A stretch of DNA of 64,000 bases, taken from positions 334,001 through 398,000 of the forward strand of contig NZ_CP010401.1 in NCBI RefSeq assembly GCF_001281405.1. The letters are read 5' to 3'. Below, piece by piece: positions 8,532 through 19,029 of the stretch; positions within the stretch are counted from its first letter, which is position 1, and each line of letters begins with the position of its first letter. The position numbers and the translations under genes are program-made. The stretch comes from Bartonella ancashensis. Its GTDB lineage: Bacteria > Pseudomonadota > Alphaproteobacteria > Rhizobiales > Rhizobiaceae. The notes beneath the pieces are model-generated. The model worked only from the letters and a program-made list of their open reading frames with translations. It did no database searches and was not told where the DNA came from.

Positions 8532-9239
8532 ATGCCGCATGTAGAACTTGCCAATCCAGAGGTCATGGGTATGTGGGCTTTGTTCGCGCAAGCTCATTGG
8601 GTTGTTAAAGCTGTAATGATTGGCCTTATCATTTCTTCTGTATGGAGTTGGAGCATTATCCTAGAAAAGATGTTTATTTACCCCAAAATACGGCGTGATA
8701 TAAAACAATTTGAAAATTTTTTCTGGTCTGGACAGACTTTAGAAGAACTTTATGCAACATGCAAAAATAAAAATGTCACGAGTATCTCTGCAGTTTTTGT
8801 TGCCGCAATGGTAGAATGGAAAAAGTCTCTTACAAAGGGCATTCATAGTTCTCTCAATCTACAAACGAGAATTGAAAAAGCGATGGACCTCACCTTGGGA
8901 CGTGAAAGTGCAAAAATAGAATCGAAGTTGATCTTTTTAGCAACTATCGGATCAGCAGCTCCTTTTATAGGCTTATTTGGAACAGTTATTGGTATCATGA
9001 ATTCGTTTTTATCAATTTCGGCTTCTCAAAATACATCTCTTGCAATTGTTGCCCCTGGTATTGCCGAAGCACTCTTGGCAACAGCAATTGGCCTGTTCAC
9101 AGCAATTCCAGCTGTTATAGCTTATAATAGATTAACTCATGAAAGCGCCAAAATCATCGCACAGATAGAAGATTTTGCTGACGAATTTTCAAGCATCATA
9201 TCGCGCCGTATTGATGAAAAGGTTGCGTCAAATTTGTAA
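8532..9239 (+). CDS. tolQ: Tol-Pal system inner-membrane protein TolQ
   Basis: 235 residues. TolQ and TolR form a proton-driven motor in the inner membrane that energises TolA and keeps the outer membrane attached during division. A first membrane helix (about 25-45), a cytoplasmic loop, and two further helices (around LIFLATIGSAAPFIGLFGTVIGIM and ALLATAIGLFTAIPAVIAY) match TolQ/ExbB. The GTVIGIMNSF motif is a family mark. AAGGAA precedes the ATG. tolR follows after 12 bp. I call it TolQ rather than ExbB because of tolR, tolA and tolB downstream. Confidence 0.95.
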   Translation: MPHVELANPEVMGMWALFAQAHWVVKAVMIGLIISSVWSWSIILEKMFIYPKIRRDIKQFENFFWSGQTLEELYATCKNKNVTSISAVFVAAMVEWKKSLTKGIHSSLNLQTRIEKAMDLTLGRESAKIESKLIFLATIGSAAPFIGLFGTVIGIMNSFLSISASQNTSLAIVAPGIAEALLATAIGLFTAIPAVIAYNRLTHESAKIIAQIEDFADEFSSIISRRIDEKVASNL

Positions 9240-9251
9240 AGGAAAAATTTT

Positions 9252-9704
9252 ATGGCCCTTTCTGTTTCTCCTATTTCTCGGAAAAGCTCTCGAAGGCGGT
9301 ACCGTTCCCACAACCATTTAATCAGTGAAATTAATGTCACACCCTTTGTTGACGTCATCCTGGTTTTATTAATTATCTTTATGGTCTCTGCCCCTCTTTT
9401 AGTTAATGGTGTTCCGCTTGATTTACCGCAAAGTCATGCTGCTCCCGTAAAAATTGATCGTTCTCCTTTAACCATCTCCCTTGATGAAAAGGGGCGCTTA
9501 GCTATCAATAATGATTACTATGATAATTCTGAAGCTCTCATTGCACAATTGCAAAGCCTCCTAGTAACTGATCCTGCACAAAGCACACAGCGTATTTTTG
9601 TCCGTGCAGCTAAAACGATTGAATATCAAAAAGTTTTGCAGCTTCTTGCAGATATTCAAAAGGCTGGTTTTTCAAACGTTGCACTAGCCAGTTTAGCATT
9701 ATAG
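9252..9704 (+). CDS. tolR: Tol-Pal system protein TolR
   Basis: 150 residues. After a basic N-terminus, the motif EINVTPFVDVILVLLIIFMV (near 27-46) is the TolR/ExbD membrane helix, whose aspartate (VDV) takes part in proton transfer. The periplasmic domain follows, ending IQKAGFSNVALASLAL. It is coupled to tolQ in spacing, and tolA begins 64 bp later. Confidence 0.95.
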   Translation: MALSVSPISRKSSRRRYRSHNHLISEINVTPFVDVILVLLIIFMVSAPLLVNGVPLDLPQSHAAPVKIDRSPLTISLDEKGRLAINNDYYDNSEALIAQLQSLLVTDPAQSTQRIFVRAAKTIEYQKVLQLLADIQKAGFSNVALASLAL

Positions 9705-9768
9705 GATGTGCGATCCCCTGTAATTAGGTGAACCGCTACAGAATTGACACGAACATGGACAACAAATA

Positions 9769-11088
9769 ATGGTGGATACTCGCCAGCAAAGAGATGTAAC
9801 GAACAATTCTTCTAATAGCTCCATAAAATGGAGCTTAGCATCCTCTTTTGCGCTTCATGGTCTCTTGCTTAGCTTTGGAGTGATGAATTTTACTCATCCC
9901 ACACCTCCTCCCCAGCAGCTAGAGGCAGTCCCTATTACTTTAGCTCCTCTTAGTCAAGAACTTTCCCTTCTGCAAGGTTCTCTGAGTGCTCCTCTTGATA
10001 AAACTCCTAGTGTTAAACCCACAAAAAACCTCAGTGAACTCGAAGAAGCACGTCATATAGGGGATGGAACATTAGATCATAAGACTCCTTTAAACCCTCG
10101 AGAAAAACCACGTGACATTGAAACATATTCCCCTTCATTTGGTGAAAAAAGCGCTCTAGAAGCACCACAAAAAACAGAGCCTAAAACAGAGCCTAAAACA
10201 GAGCCTAAAACAGAGCCTAAAACAGAGCCTAAAACAGAGCCTAAAACAGAGCCTAAAACAGAGCCTAAAACAGAGCCTAAAACAGAGCCTAAAACAGAGC
10301 CTAAAACAGAGCCTAAAACAGAGCCTAAAACAGAGCCTAAAACAGAGCCTAAAACAGAGCCTAAAACAGAGCCTAAAACAGAGCCTAAAGCGGCTCCAAT
10401 AATACCCAAAAATGCGCCTGAGATCCCTCTTTCAGAAACCCACAGCGACACGATAGCAGATCTGCCCCTGAAGCTACCAGCTCCAATAACGCCACAAAGT
10501 AAGCCTAAATCCGCAGAGAAGAAAGCTCACGATGAAACAACAGTAATGCAAATACCAGAAAAAGCTCCTCTACCACAAATTAAAATACGCGACAAAAAAT
10601 CACAAAAACCTGCAGATACCTCTCCTAAAAAAGGTGAGCAAACCATTGACGATATCCTCGCAATGGACGAACAAAATCTTATAAATCGCGCAGCCGCACA
10701 GGGTGGTGGAGCAAAACGCTCTCACAATCCAGAGGCCCAAGGTGCTCGAGAAAAAAGTGGAAATTCAACAGATATAGCCCAAACACTTGTTAATCTTGCA
10801 GGTGCCTGTATTCAAAAAAAATTGAAACTTGTTGCAATTGGAAGTAATTTACAAAATCGCCCGATTGTACGACTACAGTTTCAATTAGACTATAATGGGA
10901 TGGTACAGGGAGAACCAATTATCGATACACTGCAAGGAGATGAAAATCAAAAAGGCGTCATGATGCAGCAGGTGTATGCTGCTGTTTTTGCATGCCAACC
11001 CTATGCAGATCTCCCACGTGACCAATATAATTTATGGGGGCAAGGATTTGATTTCAATATTGATCCTCTTCAAGGAAAGGCTTCATAA
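9769..11088 (+). CDS. tolA: Tol-Pal system protein TolA with an expanded KTEP repeat
   Basis: 439 residues. TolA spans the periplasm from the TolQR motor to TolB/Pal at the outer membrane. A single N-terminal membrane helix lies near 24-42 ([17 protein letters not shown]). A long, charged, proline-rich middle contains 18 exact KTEP tetrapeptides (about residues 135-206), replacing the helical Ala-rich domain II seen in E. coli. The C-terminal domain (about 340-430, [16 protein letters not shown], then [12 protein letters not shown] and [11 protein letters not shown]) matches TolA domain III. The repeat is perfect at DNA level, so unit loss or gain would change length by four residues without a frameshift. 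The opposite strand is also open through the array because of the repeat periodicity; I treat that ORF as spurious. Confidence 0.92.
   Translation: MVDTRQQRDVTNNSSNSSIKWSLASSFALHGLLLSFGVMNFTHPTPPPQQLEAVPITLAPLSQELSLLQGSLSAPLDKTPSVKPTKNLSELEEARHIGDGTLDHKTPLNPREKPRDIETYSPSFGEKSALEAPQKTEPKTEPKTEPKTEPKTEPKTEPKTEPKTEPKTEPKTEPKTEPKTEPKTEPKTEPKTEPKTEPKTEPKTEPKAAPIIPKNAPEIPLSETHSDTIADLPLKLPAPITPQSKPKSAEKKAHDETTVMQIPEKAPLPQIKIRDKKSQKPADTSPKKGEQTIDDILAMDEQNLINRAAAQGGGAKRSHNPEAQGAREKSGNSTDIAQTLVNLAGACIQKKLKLVAIGSNLQNRPIVRLQFQLDYNGMVQGEPIIDTLQGDENQKGVMMQQVYAAVFACQPYADLPRDQYNLWGQGFDFNIDPLQGKAS
10171..10386 (+). repeat. 18 identical 12-bp units inside tolA
   Basis: Eighteen consecutive copies of AAAACAGAGCCT with no mismatch, each encoding KTEP. 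Lack of any synonymous difference indicates recent expansion or ongoing homogenisation by slippage. It should be a length-variable locus between strains. Confidence 0.98.
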
Positions 11089-11128
11089 AATGGTTCTTTA
11101 TTTGTTTCAGATAAAAGGGGGGAAATTT

Positions 11129-12442
11129 ATGACAACCATAAAAAAGAATTTTCTTTTTGCCTGGCTTATGATCAGTGTGTCTATGGGTTTCTTCTCTTGT
11201 TTTTCTGCCCATGCACAACTGAAAGGAACCATTGCTGACGCTGACTTTAACCCCATTTCTATTGCTATCACAGACTTTGTTTCCAATGATTCAACGGGAG
11301 AGAAAATCGCTGCTGTTATCACAGCAAACCTTGAACGCTCAGGGCTTTTTTTGCCACTTCAAAAAACCTCTTTTTCTGAACATATTACCGACCCAAATAG
11401 TCAACCTAATTTTTCAAATTGGCAACATGTTCAAGGGCTAGTCACTGGGCATGTTCACCGAGAAGTCACAGGACGGTTAAGAATTGATTTTCGTCTATGG
11501 GATGTTGTTAGCAAAAGGCAGCTCAAAGGAAAACGCTTCTACACAGCACCAGAACATTGGCGACGTGTTGCGCATATGATCTCGGATGAAATCTATAGCA
11601 AAATGACAGGAGGAGGTGGGTATTTTGATACACGCATTGTTTTCATCGATGAAACAGGCCCACAAAATGCACGCATTAAACGACTAGCTATCATGGACCA
11701 AGATGGAGCAAATTTGAGCCACCTCTCTGACGGTAATGAACTTGTTCTCACCCCACGCTTTTCACCCAATAGGCAAGAAATTACCTACATGGCTTACGAC
11801 AGTAATAAAACGCTCAATATCTATCTTCAACAAATTGAGATGGGGCAAAGAGAATTAATTGGAACCTTCAACAATATGACTATTGCTCCGCGCTTTTCGC
11901 CTGACGGACAAAAAGTGATTATGAGTCTCTTACAAAATGATGGGAGCGCAAATCTCTATACCATGGATTTACGCACACGGACCACAACGCGTCTAACAAC
12001 TACAAAGGCTATAGATACATCCGCCTCCTATTCGCCAGATGGAAAGAAAATTGTCTTCTCATCTAACCGTGAAGGAATGCCACAGCTCTATATCATGGAT
12101 GCAGATGGAAAAAACCCTCATCGTATTTCTGAAAATGATGGTAGTTATTCCACGCCGATCTGGTCACCACGGGGTGATTATATCGCTTTCACGAAGCAAC
12201 ATCAGGGCCAATTTTCCATTGGCGTCATGCACCCTAATGGAAAAGGTGAAAGGCTTTTAACAACAGGATTCCATAATGAAGGGCCTACTTGGGCACCAAA
12301 TGGCCGCATCCTCATGTTTTTTCGTCAAGACGCAGAACAAGGAGCATACCTCTACACCATTGACATCACCGGACGTAATGAGCGTAAAGTACCCACAACC
12401 CATAACGCTTCTGACCCGGCATGGTCCCCTTTGTTAAACTAA
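11129..12442 (+). CDS. tolB: Tol-Pal system periplasmic protein TolB
   Basis: 437 residues. A signal peptide is visible (basic start, hydrophobic segment, cleavage after SAHA near residue 30). An N-terminal alpha/beta domain (about 32-165) precedes a six-bladed beta-propeller with repeated RFSPDGQ/YSPDGKK/WSPRGDY blades, which binds Pal. The ATG at 11129 is chosen because AGGGGGGA lies 7 bases upstream and it begins the signal peptide; an open frame extends 51 codons further up, inside tolA. No pal gene follows. Instead 447 bp of spacer leads to the convergent fba gene. Confidence 0.96.
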   Translation: MTTIKKNFLFAWLMISVSMGFFSCFSAHAQLKGTIADADFNPISIAITDFVSNDSTGEKIAAVITANLERSGLFLPLQKTSFSEHITDPNSQPNFSNWQHVQGLVTGHVHREVTGRLRIDFRLWDVVSKRQLKGKRFYTAPEHWRRVAHMISDEIYSKMTGGGGYFDTRIVFIDETGPQNARIKRLAIMDQDGANLSHLSDGNELVLTPRFSPNRQEITYMAYDSNKTLNIYLQQIEMGQRELIGTFNNMTIAPRFSPDGQKVIMSLLQNDGSANLYTMDLRTRTTTRLTTTKAIDTSASYSPDGKKIVFSSNREGMPQLYIMDADGKNPHRISENDGSYSTPIWSPRGDYIAFTKQHQGQFSIGVMHPNGKGERLLTTGFHNEGPTWAPNGRILMFFRQDAEQGAYLYTIDITGRNERKVPTTHNASDPAWSPLLN

Positions 12443-12570
12443 ACCAAAAGACATCATAACCGGAACAGTCTTCACAATATTTTGTAGAGTGATCTCCCTT
12501 AAGATTTTATAGGCCGACCTTCCCTAAGTAAGACTAACCTTCCTTAAGTAGATGTGCACAACAGTGGACA

Positions 12571-12618
12571 GATGATAGAAAGCCTTTTGCGCCACAGTAA
12601 TATTTTCTCGCTTTCCAC
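12571..12618 (-). pseudogene. 48-bp echo of the fba 3' region
   Basis: Bases 12571-12618 match 12952-12999 inside fba with one mismatch, in the same orientation and 381 bp away. Short flanking similarity on the 5' side is weak. It is too short to encode anything and looks like the remainder of an old partial duplication of the end of fba. Confidence 0.75.
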
Positions 12619-12655
12619 TCAATGTAATAAATCCCAAATCAAAGGATAATTCACC

Positions 12656-12721
12656 ATGTTACATTTGTCCCTATTGCTCCTCTTTTTTCACTTCACGAAT
12701 ATTCTTTTACTTCATGAGTAA
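12656..12721 (+). CDS. Possible 21-residue hydrophobic peptide
   Basis: An ATG with AAAGGAT about 8 bases upstream opens a 21-codon frame that is almost entirely Leu, Phe, Ile and His and ends HE before TAA. It would be a single short membrane segment. Nothing else supports it, and in AT-rich DNA such frames occur by chance. Confidence 0.15.
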   Translation: MLHLSLLLLFFHFTNILLLHE

Positions 12722-12790
12722 TCGAGGGAACAAAACATAGTGCACACCCATTCCACAGGCAAAAATCTAACAAGATTCCCCCATTAGCGC

Positions 12791-12832
12791 TTAACATAAA
12801 CTGCCTTTATATTTAACATAAATTGCCTTTAC
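12791..12832 (+). repeat. Tandem pair of 20-mers, period 22
   Basis: TTAACATAAACTGCCTTTAT at 12791 and a copy at 12813 that differs at two positions. It lies about 60 bp past the end of fba. Function unknown. Confidence 0.7.
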
Positions 12833-12889
12833 ATCAGGAATGCAAGCACCAAGAAAATGGGGAGATATGCCCTTAATTATACTAAAATC

Positions 12890-13915
12890 TCAAGATTTTT
12901 CTTGTTCTATTGTCCATTTTCCTAAGGCAGCAAGATGATTCATCCTTGCACGATGATAAAAAGCCTTTTGCGCCACAGTAATATTTTCTCGCTTTCCACC
13001 CCAAGCCTTCAAAGCAGCAGCCTGTAATGCGCGCCCATACGAAAAAGTTAATTTCCAAGGCATAGCTCCCAAAGCATTCATAGCAGATAAATGAGCCGTT
13101 GCCTCTTCATCTGATTGCCCACCTGAAAGAAAAGCAATTCCCGGAACAGCAGAAGGAACTGTCTGTTTGAGAGCATGAACGGTTTTTTCAGCAACCTCCT
13201 CAACAGAAGCCTCACGCGCATCTTTGCCGTCAATCACCATATTAGGTTTTAGAATCATTCCTTCACATTGAACACGCGCCTCAAAGAGTTCTTCGAATAC
13301 CATTTTTAAAACAGTATGCGTCACATCAAAACAGCGTGTAATAGAATGCCGACGAAAGGGACCATCCATCAATACTTCAGGTTCCACAATCGGTACGAGA
13401 CCAACCTCCTGACATAAAGCAGCGTAGCGTGCCAAAGCTTGCGCATTTTGGCGCAATGCACCTCTTGTCGGTAAAGAGCTATCATCAATCGCAATAACAG
13501 CACGCCACTTAGCAAAACGAGCCCCTAAAGCGTAATAATCTTTTAAACGCTCACGCAATCCATCCAACCCTTCAGTAATTGTTTCATGCGCAAAAGCTGC
13601 TAACGGCTTTGCTCCTGTATCTACTTTGATCCCCGGTAAAGCACCCACATCACGGATGAGATCTGTCAAATTTTGACCTGTTGATGCCTTTTGGCGTATC
13701 GTTTCATCAAATAAAATCACACCAGAAATAGCACATTCCATAGCTTCTTTTGCTGTAAACAGCATTTCACGGTAATCACGACGGCTCTCTTGGCTTGACT
13801 CAACACCGATAGCTTCAAAACGCTTTCCAATCGTAGCCGTACTTTCATCTGCTGCTAAAATTCCCTTTCCTGCATTGACTAAAGCAAAGGCGATATCTTC
13901 AAGACGTTCTCTCAT
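12890..13915 (-). CDS. fba: Class I fructose-bisphosphate aldolase
   Basis: 341 residues. It cleaves fructose-1,6-bisphosphate to glyceraldehyde-3-phosphate and dihydroxyacetone phosphate through a lysine Schiff base, without metal. The N-terminal GKGILAADESTATIGKRF is a class I hallmark, GIKVDTGAKPL and LKPNMVIDGK supply active-site lysines, and FLSGGQSDEEAT is the phosphate-binding segment. GAGGAG precedes the ATG. It is the last gene of the tkt-gap-pgk-fba series, 81 bp after pgk. The C-terminus ends QEKS. A short copy of its 3' region lies downstream at 12571-12618. Confidence 0.96.
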   Translation of the reverse strand: MRERLEDIAFALVNAGKGILAADESTATIGKRFEAIGVESSQESRRDYREMLFTAKEAMECAISGVILFDETIRQKASTGQNLTDLIRDVGALPGIKVDTGAKPLAAFAHETITEGLDGLRERLKDYYALGARFAKWRAVIAIDDSSLPTRGALRQNAQALARYAALCQEVGLVPIVEPEVLMDGPFRRHSITRCFDVTHTVLKMVFEELFEARVQCEGMILKPNMVIDGKDAREASVEEVAEKTVHALKQTVPSAVPGIAFLSGGQSDEEATAHLSAMNALGAMPWKLTFSYGRALQAAALKAWGGKRENITVAQKAFYHRARMNHLAALGKWTIEQEKS

Positions 13916-13996
13916 TAAAAGCTCCTCTCTTTCCTATTTCAAAACGAGCGTAATAAACTCTCATATCTCACTTAAATATACTAAAAACATCAATTT

Positions 13997-15193
13997 TTAG
14001 GTCTGTATCAAAACAGATATTCCGGGGAGTGTCTTTCCTTCCAGCCACTCCAAGAATGCTCCACCTGCTGTCGAAAGATAGGTAAATTCATGAGCAACCC
14101 CGGCATGATTAAGAGCAAAAACTGTATCACCACCTCCAGCAACCGAAATCAACTGCCCCTTCTGGCTACATGCTGCAACATGGCGTGCCACTGCAATTGT
14201 CCCACGATCAAAAGGAGGTATCTCAAAAACACCAAGTGGCCCATTCCAAAGAAGCGTTGCAGCAACACCAACAACCTTGTTGATATGCTCGATAGCGCGC
14301 TCTCCAATATCCAAAATCATCTCATCTTCAGCAATAGAATCGACAGAACAACAGCGGTGTGGCGCATCTTTTTCACATTTCGACCCCACTACAACATCCA
14401 CTGGTAAAACAAGCGTACAATGAGCTTCCCGTGCCTTTTCAGTGATATTTTTAACCGTATCCATAAGCATTGGTTCACACAGAGATTTTCCTATAAAACA
14501 GCCACGCTCCATCAAAAAGCTATTGGCCATTCCCCCTCCAATAACCAAATAATCAACCTTTGAGATTAAATGATTAAGCACAAAAAGCTTACTTGAAACC
14601 TTAGAACCCCCAACAATAGCAACCACAGGATGCTTAGGCTCATCAAGACCTTGTTTTAAGGCATGGAGCTCATTTTGAAGAGCATAGCCTGCATAAGAAG
14701 GCACATAGCGCGTAATAGCCTCAACAGAAGCGTGCGCTCGGTGAGAAACAGAAAAAGCATCATTAATGTAAAGATCCCCATATTCTGCTAATATTTTAGC
14801 AAAATCACCATCATTTTCTTCCTCACCTGGATAAAAACGGAGATTTTCGAAAAGGAGAATTTCACCATTCTGCAGAGCTTCAACAGCCACACGAGCTGAA
14901 GGTTCTAAGCATTCCTTTACGAAGCGAACTTTTTGCCCCATAAGGGTTTCTAGTGCCGTCGCAACAGGAAGCAGTGACAATTCTGGTACAACCTTCCCCT
15001 TAGGCCGACCACAATGTGAAAGGAGAATGAGCCGTGCTCCCCGCCTTTGAAGCGCAACCAGTGTTTCCTTGTGCCGTTCAAGACGCGTCTGATCGCAAAC
15101 CTTGCCTTGTGACATCGGCACATTAAAGTCCACCCGTACTAATACGCGTTTTCCTGTAACATCAACGTCATCAATTGTACGCAATGTCGTCAC
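13997..15193 (-). CDS. pgk: Phosphoglycerate kinase
   Basis: 398 residues. It transfers phosphate from 1,3-bisphosphoglycerate to ADP. The substrate-binding RVDFNVPM near 21-28, HCGRPKG near 60-66, SHRAHASVEAI, VGGSKVSSKL (around 200) and the C-terminal nucleotide loop GGGDTVFAL are all in place. The start is GTG. A 234-bp spacer separates it from gap upstream, longer than the other gaps in this cluster. Confidence 0.97.
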   Translation of the reverse strand: MTTLRTIDDVDVTGKRVLVRVDFNVPMSQGKVCDQTRLERHKETLVALQRRGARLILLSHCGRPKGKVVPELSLLPVATALETLMGQKVRFVKECLEPSARVAVEALQNGEILLFENLRFYPGEEENDGDFAKILAEYGDLYINDAFSVSHRAHASVEAITRYVPSYAGYALQNELHALKQGLDEPKHPVVAIVGGSKVSSKLFVLNHLISKVDYLVIGGGMANSFLMERGCFIGKSLCEPMLMDTVKNITEKAREAHCTLVLPVDVVVGSKCEKDAPHRCCSVDSIAEDEMILDIGERAIEHINKVVGVAATLLWNGPLGVFEIPPFDRGTIAVARHVAACSQKGQLISVAGGGDTVFALNHAGVAHEFTYLSTAGGAFLEWLEGKTLPGISVLIQT

Positions 15194-15427
15194 TATCCTT
15201 TATGCTCCTATCTTGTCCACTTCATTGCTACCATCTCCCCTTTAACTCTCCCTATTTTTCAAAAACTTCTCAAAAAGTCTTATACCCCTTATTAACGAAT
15301 ATTCTTCTCCTATAAAGAGCAACCTCTTGATATCGAGACCATACCCCATATCATTTGAAAACATGCTCTTTTGTTTTTTTATGAAGAGTCTTCTCGTAGT
15401 CTTTTTTTCAAAAAATCTGATCATTTT

Positions 15428-16438
15428 TTACAGAGTTTTAGCGAGAGCAACAGCTGTATCACTCATGCGATTTGAAAATCCCCATTCATTGTCATACCAA
15501 GCAAGCACCCGACATAAAAGACTGTCAATTACTTTAGTTTGGTCCTCTTGAACAACTGCTGAATGAGGGTCATGATTAAAATCACAACTAACGAGTTTTT
15601 CCTTTGTATATCCTAAAATTCCCTGAAGCGCCCCTTGAGAAGCAATGTACAAAGCTTCATTGATCTCTTCCACTGTTGTAGAGCGCTTAGCCACAAATGT
15701 TAGATCAACAACAGATACATTAGGCGTTGGAACACGCAAAGACACGCCATCTAACAAACCCTTTAGTTCTGGCAAAACCAACCCCACAGCCCGAGCAGCC
15801 CCTGTTGATGTTGGAATTATTGAAAGGGAAGAAGCTCGTGCACGATAAAGATCATGGTGTGTTGCATCCAAAATTCGTTGATCCCCCGTATAAGAATGGA
15901 TCGTTGTCATAAACCCTTTTTCAATACCAACAGTTTGGTGTAAAACTTGTGCGATAGGCGCCAAGCAATTGGTTGTACAAGAAGCATTTGAAACCACTTT
16001 ATGCTCTTTATTGATAGCTTGGTGATTAACCCCATAAACTACCGTTAAATCTGCACCCTCAGATGGTGCAGAAACGAGAACACGCTTTGCTCCTGCTTTT
16101 AAATGAGCGCTTGCTTTATCCCGCGAGGTGAAGTGGCCTGTACACTCCAACGCAACATCGATATTGAAATCCTTCCAAGGCAAATCTATTGGGTCACGTT
16201 CTTTCGTTATACGAATCGGGCCATATCCAACATCAAGAGCATCATCACCTACCACTTTGACAGTTGCAGGAAAATGTCCATGCACTGAATCATGGCGCAA
16301 CAAATGTGCATTTGTTTCCATTGGAGCTAGATTGTTGATAGCTACAACTTGAATATCCTGACGCCCACTTTCAACAATAGAACGCAAAATATTCCGTCCA
16401 ATACGACCAAACCCATTAATTGCGACACGAACACTCAT
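15428..16438 (-). CDS. gap: Glyceraldehyde-3-phosphate dehydrogenase
   Basis: 336 residues. It oxidises glyceraldehyde-3-phosphate to 1,3-bisphosphoglycerate with [14 protein letters not shown] at 8-18 is the nucleotide loop; [13 protein letters not shown] (about 151-163) carries the catalytic cysteine; the histidine follows in [21 protein letters not shown] near the end is typical. The ATG overlaps the tkt stop by four bases (ATGA), so translation is coupled to tkt. Confidence 0.97.
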   Translation of the reverse strand: MSVRVAINGFGRIGRNILRSIVESGRQDIQVVAINNLAPMETNAHLLRHDSVHGHFPATVKVVGDDALDVGYGPIRITKERDPIDLPWKDFNIDVALECTGHFTSRDKASAHLKAGAKRVLVSAPSEGADLTVVYGVNHQAINKEHKVVSNASCTTNCLAPIAQVLHQTVGIEKGFMTTIHSYTGDQRILDATHHDLYRARASSLSIIPTSTGAARAVGLVLPELKGLLDGVSLRVPTPNVSVVDLTFVAKRSTTVEEINEALYIASQGALQGILGYTKEKLVSCDFNHDPHSAVVQEDQTKVIDSLLCRVLAWYDNEWGFSNRMSDTAVALAKTL

Positions 16439-18441
16439 TTCACGTTTTCCTTATTGATCTGTGCAAGCTTTTCTTTCGCACTAGTTATCACTTTTTCGCA
16501 TGTAATACCAAAATGTTGATACAAAGTATCTATTGGTGCACTTGCACCAAACCCCTCCATTCCAATAAACACACCATCTGTTCCAATGAAACTGTCCCAC
16601 CCCTGTCGAACGGCAGCTTCAACAGCAACTTTAACAGGCGAATTACCAATTAACGCCTTCTGGTAAGAAACAGACTGTGCGAAAAACAACTCAAAACAAG
16701 GAACAGAAACCACACGCGTTGCAATTCCTTCTGCTTCCAGGACAGCATGTGCTTTAACGACAATATCAAGCTCTGAACCTGAAGCAAAGATTGTCACCTG
16801 AGCTTCATCACTGGCTGCCAATAATTCATAAGCCCCTAATGCACAAAGATTATCTTCTACATTTTCTTGGCGTACAAGCGGCACATTTTGTCTGCTTAAA
16901 GCCAAAGTAGAAGGTGTCTTGAGAGATTTTAAAGCCAATTGCCAACATTCTACGGTCTCAACAGCATCAGCTGGTCTAAAAACATAGTGATTTGGTAGAG
17001 CACGTAGTGCCGCTAGGTGTTCAACCGGCTGATGCGTAGGCCCATCCTCACCAAGACCAATAGAATCATGGGTCATCACATAAACAACACGCAATCCCAT
17101 TAAAGAAGACAACCGCATAGCAGGACGCATATAATCAGCAAAACACAAGAAGGTCCCTCCATAAGGGATAAACCCTCCATAAAGAGCCAACCCATTCATG
17201 ATGGCTCCCATAGCATGTTCGCGAATACCATAATGGAGATAACGCCCTGAAAAATCATCAGCGGTAATAGATTTCATTTGGCTGCTTTTGGTCAGGTTAG
17301 AACCTGTTAAATCAGCTGACCCACCAATTGTTTTGATAACAGCATCATTGATAACTTCAAGAACCATTTCTGAAGCTTTACGCGTTGCAACAGCAGGACA
17401 CTCCTCAACCAATTGCTGCTTATAAGCATCAAGCACTTGATCTAAATCGCTTGAAAGCTCCTCTCGCATAAAATATTCAAATTCAACGCGCTTTTCGACT
17501 GGTAAAGCGGATAATTTATTCTCCCATTCTTGCCACTTTTTAGATCCATTCAAACCAGCCAAACGCCAAAGATCAAGAATATTTGGTGGAATGGAAAATG
17601 GCTCAGCATCCCAACCCAAAGCTTTTCTGGTTGCTGCACTTTCTGCTGCCCCCAAAGGTGCCCCATGTACCTTATTTGTTCCCTCTTTTTGTGGAGAACC
17701 AAAACCAATCTTTGTTTTACAAGCAATAAGCGTTGGTTGATCGGAGTTTTTTGCTTTTTTTAATGCTCGTGCCAGTGCCTTTTGGTTGTGCCCATCAACC
17801 TTTATCGTATGCCACCCAGACGCTCTAAAACGAGCTTCCTGATCTGTACTATCAGCAAGCGAAATGGACCCATCAATTGAAATTCCATTATCATCCCACA
17901 GCACAATCAATTTATTCAACTTTAAATGACCTGCCAAAGCTATTGCTTCTTGGGAAATCCCTTCCATTAAGCACCCATCACCAACAAGTGCATAAGTGTA
18001 ATGGTCAATCAAATCACCAAAACGCGCATTAAGCAGGCGCTCACCCAATGCCATTCCAACAGCATTAGCCAACCCCTGTCCCAATGGCCCAGTTGTTGTT
18101 TCAATTCCCGCAGCATGCCCATATTCTGGATGACCTGCAACAGGAGACCCTAATTGGCGAAAATTGCGAATATCTTCGAGAGAAATATCTTCATAACCCA
18201 ACAAATACATAGCAGCATAAAGCAGCATAGAACCATGCCCTGCTGATAAAATAAAGCGATCACGATTAAACCAACAAGGTTTTTTGGGATCATGAACTAA
18301 AAATTGTGTGTAGAGAACTGTCGCAATATCTGCAGCTCCCATCGGCAAACCGGGATGGCCAGAATTTGCTTTTTCAATTGCATCAATCGCAAGAAACCGG
18401 ATGGCATGAGCCATTTGATTTTGTCGTTCAGTATTTGTCAT
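16435..18441 (-). CDS. tkt: Transketolase
   Basis: 668 residues. This thiamine-diphosphate enzyme moves two-carbon units between sugar phosphates. The N-terminal [20 protein letters not shown], the ThDP motif [14 protein letters not shown] ending in [10 protein letters not shown], the middle-domain [16 protein letters not shown], and [19 protein letters not shown] are all typical. It heads the tkt-gap-pgk-fba series, joining the non-oxidative pentose phosphate pathway to lower glycolysis. The 300-bp region upstream is shared with the divergent DUF4164 gene and should hold promoters for both directions. Confidence 0.97.
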   Translation of the reverse strand: MTNTERQNQMAHAIRFLAIDAIEKANSGHPGLPMGAADIATVLYTQFLVHDPKKPCWFNRDRFILSAGHGSMLLYAAMYLLGYEDISLEDIRNFRQLGSPVAGHPEYGHAAGIETTTGPLGQGLANAVGMALGERLLNARFGDLIDHYTYALVGDGCLMEGISQEAIALAGHLKLNKLIVLWDDNGISIDGSISLADSTDQEARFRASGWHTIKVDGHNQKALARALKKAKNSDQPTLIACKTKIGFGSPQKEGTNKVHGAPLGAAESAATRKALGWDAEPFSIPPNILDLWRLAGLNGSKKWQEWENKLSALPVEKRVEFEYFMREELSSDLDQVLDAYKQQLVEECPAVATRKASEMVLEVINDAVIKTIGGSADLTGSNLTKSSQMKSITADDFSGRYLHYGIREHAMGAIMNGLALYGGFIPYGGTFLCFADYMRPAMRLSSLMGLRVVYVMTHDSIGLGEDGPTHQPVEHLAALRALPNHYVFRPADAVETVECWQLALKSLKTPSTLALSRQNVPLVRQENVEDNLCALGAYELLAASDEAQVTIFASGSELDIVVKAHAVLEAEGIATRVVSVPCFELFFAQSVSYQKALIGNSPVKVAVEAAVRQGWDSFIGTDGVFIGMEGFGASAPIDTLYQHFGITCEKVITSAKEKLAQINKENVK

Positions 18442-18741
18442 GAGCGATAGACCATTTTATATTGGGTTCCATTGTTATTCTTTCGACAACGCGAGGCATA
18501 GCCCTCCCACTCATATAGACCTCTCGAAATCATGTATTAACGTTATTTCCACCTTACTAGATCCATAGTCATTTATGCTAACAATCCTTAAAAATCCAGT
18601 TTTTAATGACAATTTCTTACAGTTTCTTACTGCTTTTCTTGCTAAAACAGCTTACATGTTCCAAAATACAATAAACGTCTGAAAAAAAGTGTGTAGTGAT
18701 TCGTTTTTGCACAGAAATTTGATAATTAAGGTAAGATTGCA
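18442..18741. other. Divergent promoter region between tkt and the DUF4164 gene
   Basis: 300 bp without coding content. Both flanking genes read outward, so it must contain two promoters. I see AT-rich candidate -10 boxes but no match clear enough to place. No riboswitch-like or hairpin structure stands out. Confidence 0.5.
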
Positions 18742-19017
18742 ATGAATCAGGAAACGCAAATGCTGCCAGAAAAGCTAAATCAGTTGAATAATGCTCTCAA
18801 ACATTTAGAAAAAACTGTCATGAATCACACTGTTGTTATTGACAAGCACAGTGAGTTGGAAGAAGAAGTGCAAAAAATCAATGCTGACCGAAGCCACCTC
18901 GCTCAAGAGCTAGACAGAGCTGAAGCTCATGCAGAACAATTGAAAACAGCGAATAAAGAAGTTTCCAAGCGGCTTATTCATGCAATGGAAACGATTCGCT
19001 CTATCCTTGATCGCTAG
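18742..19017 (+). CDS. DUF4164 coiled-coil protein
   Basis: 91 residues, nearly all helical. Heptad-like Leu/Glu patterns run from about 8 to 85 (LNQLNNALKHLEKTV, then ELEEEVQKINADRSHLAQEL), indicating a coiled coil. This small protein is found ahead of ZapA in Rhizobiales and is called DUF4164. ZapA is itself a coiled-coil FtsZ-ring factor, and the adjacency suggests a division role, but that is inference. It ends 12 bp before the zapA start. Confidence 0.8.
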   Translation: MNQETQMLPEKLNQLNNALKHLEKTVMNHTVVIDKHSELEEEVQKINADRSHLAQELDRAEAHAEQLKTANKEVSKRLIHAMETIRSILDR

Positions 19018-19029
19018 AGGATGAAGACC

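Larger units (their letters stand above)
12443..12889. other. Spacer at the tolB/fba convergence, with gene debris
   Basis: 447 bp between two convergent genes. It contains a 48-bp echo of fba (12571-12618), a possible tiny hydrophobic ORF (12656-12721), a near-repeat of CCTTCCYTAAGTA (about 12518-12550) and a 22-bp tandem pair (12791-12832). In many proteobacteria pal would stand here; no pal motif is recognisable. I read it as a rearrangement scar. Confidence 0.6.

Noticed and set aside
10077..10451. 124-codon minus-strand frame inside tolA (GSVL repeats)
   Set aside because: It is the complement of the 12-bp array; any multiple-of-three repeat without stops opens all such frames.
10976..11128. 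51-codon extension of tolB inside tolA
   Set aside because: It would hide the signal peptide; the strong ribosome site before 11129 decides the start.
15242..15424. 60-codon minus-strand frame between gap and pgk
   Set aside because: Lacks a ribosome site and any domain; composition is that of AT-rich spacer. Kept as a spacer, though expression data could revive it.
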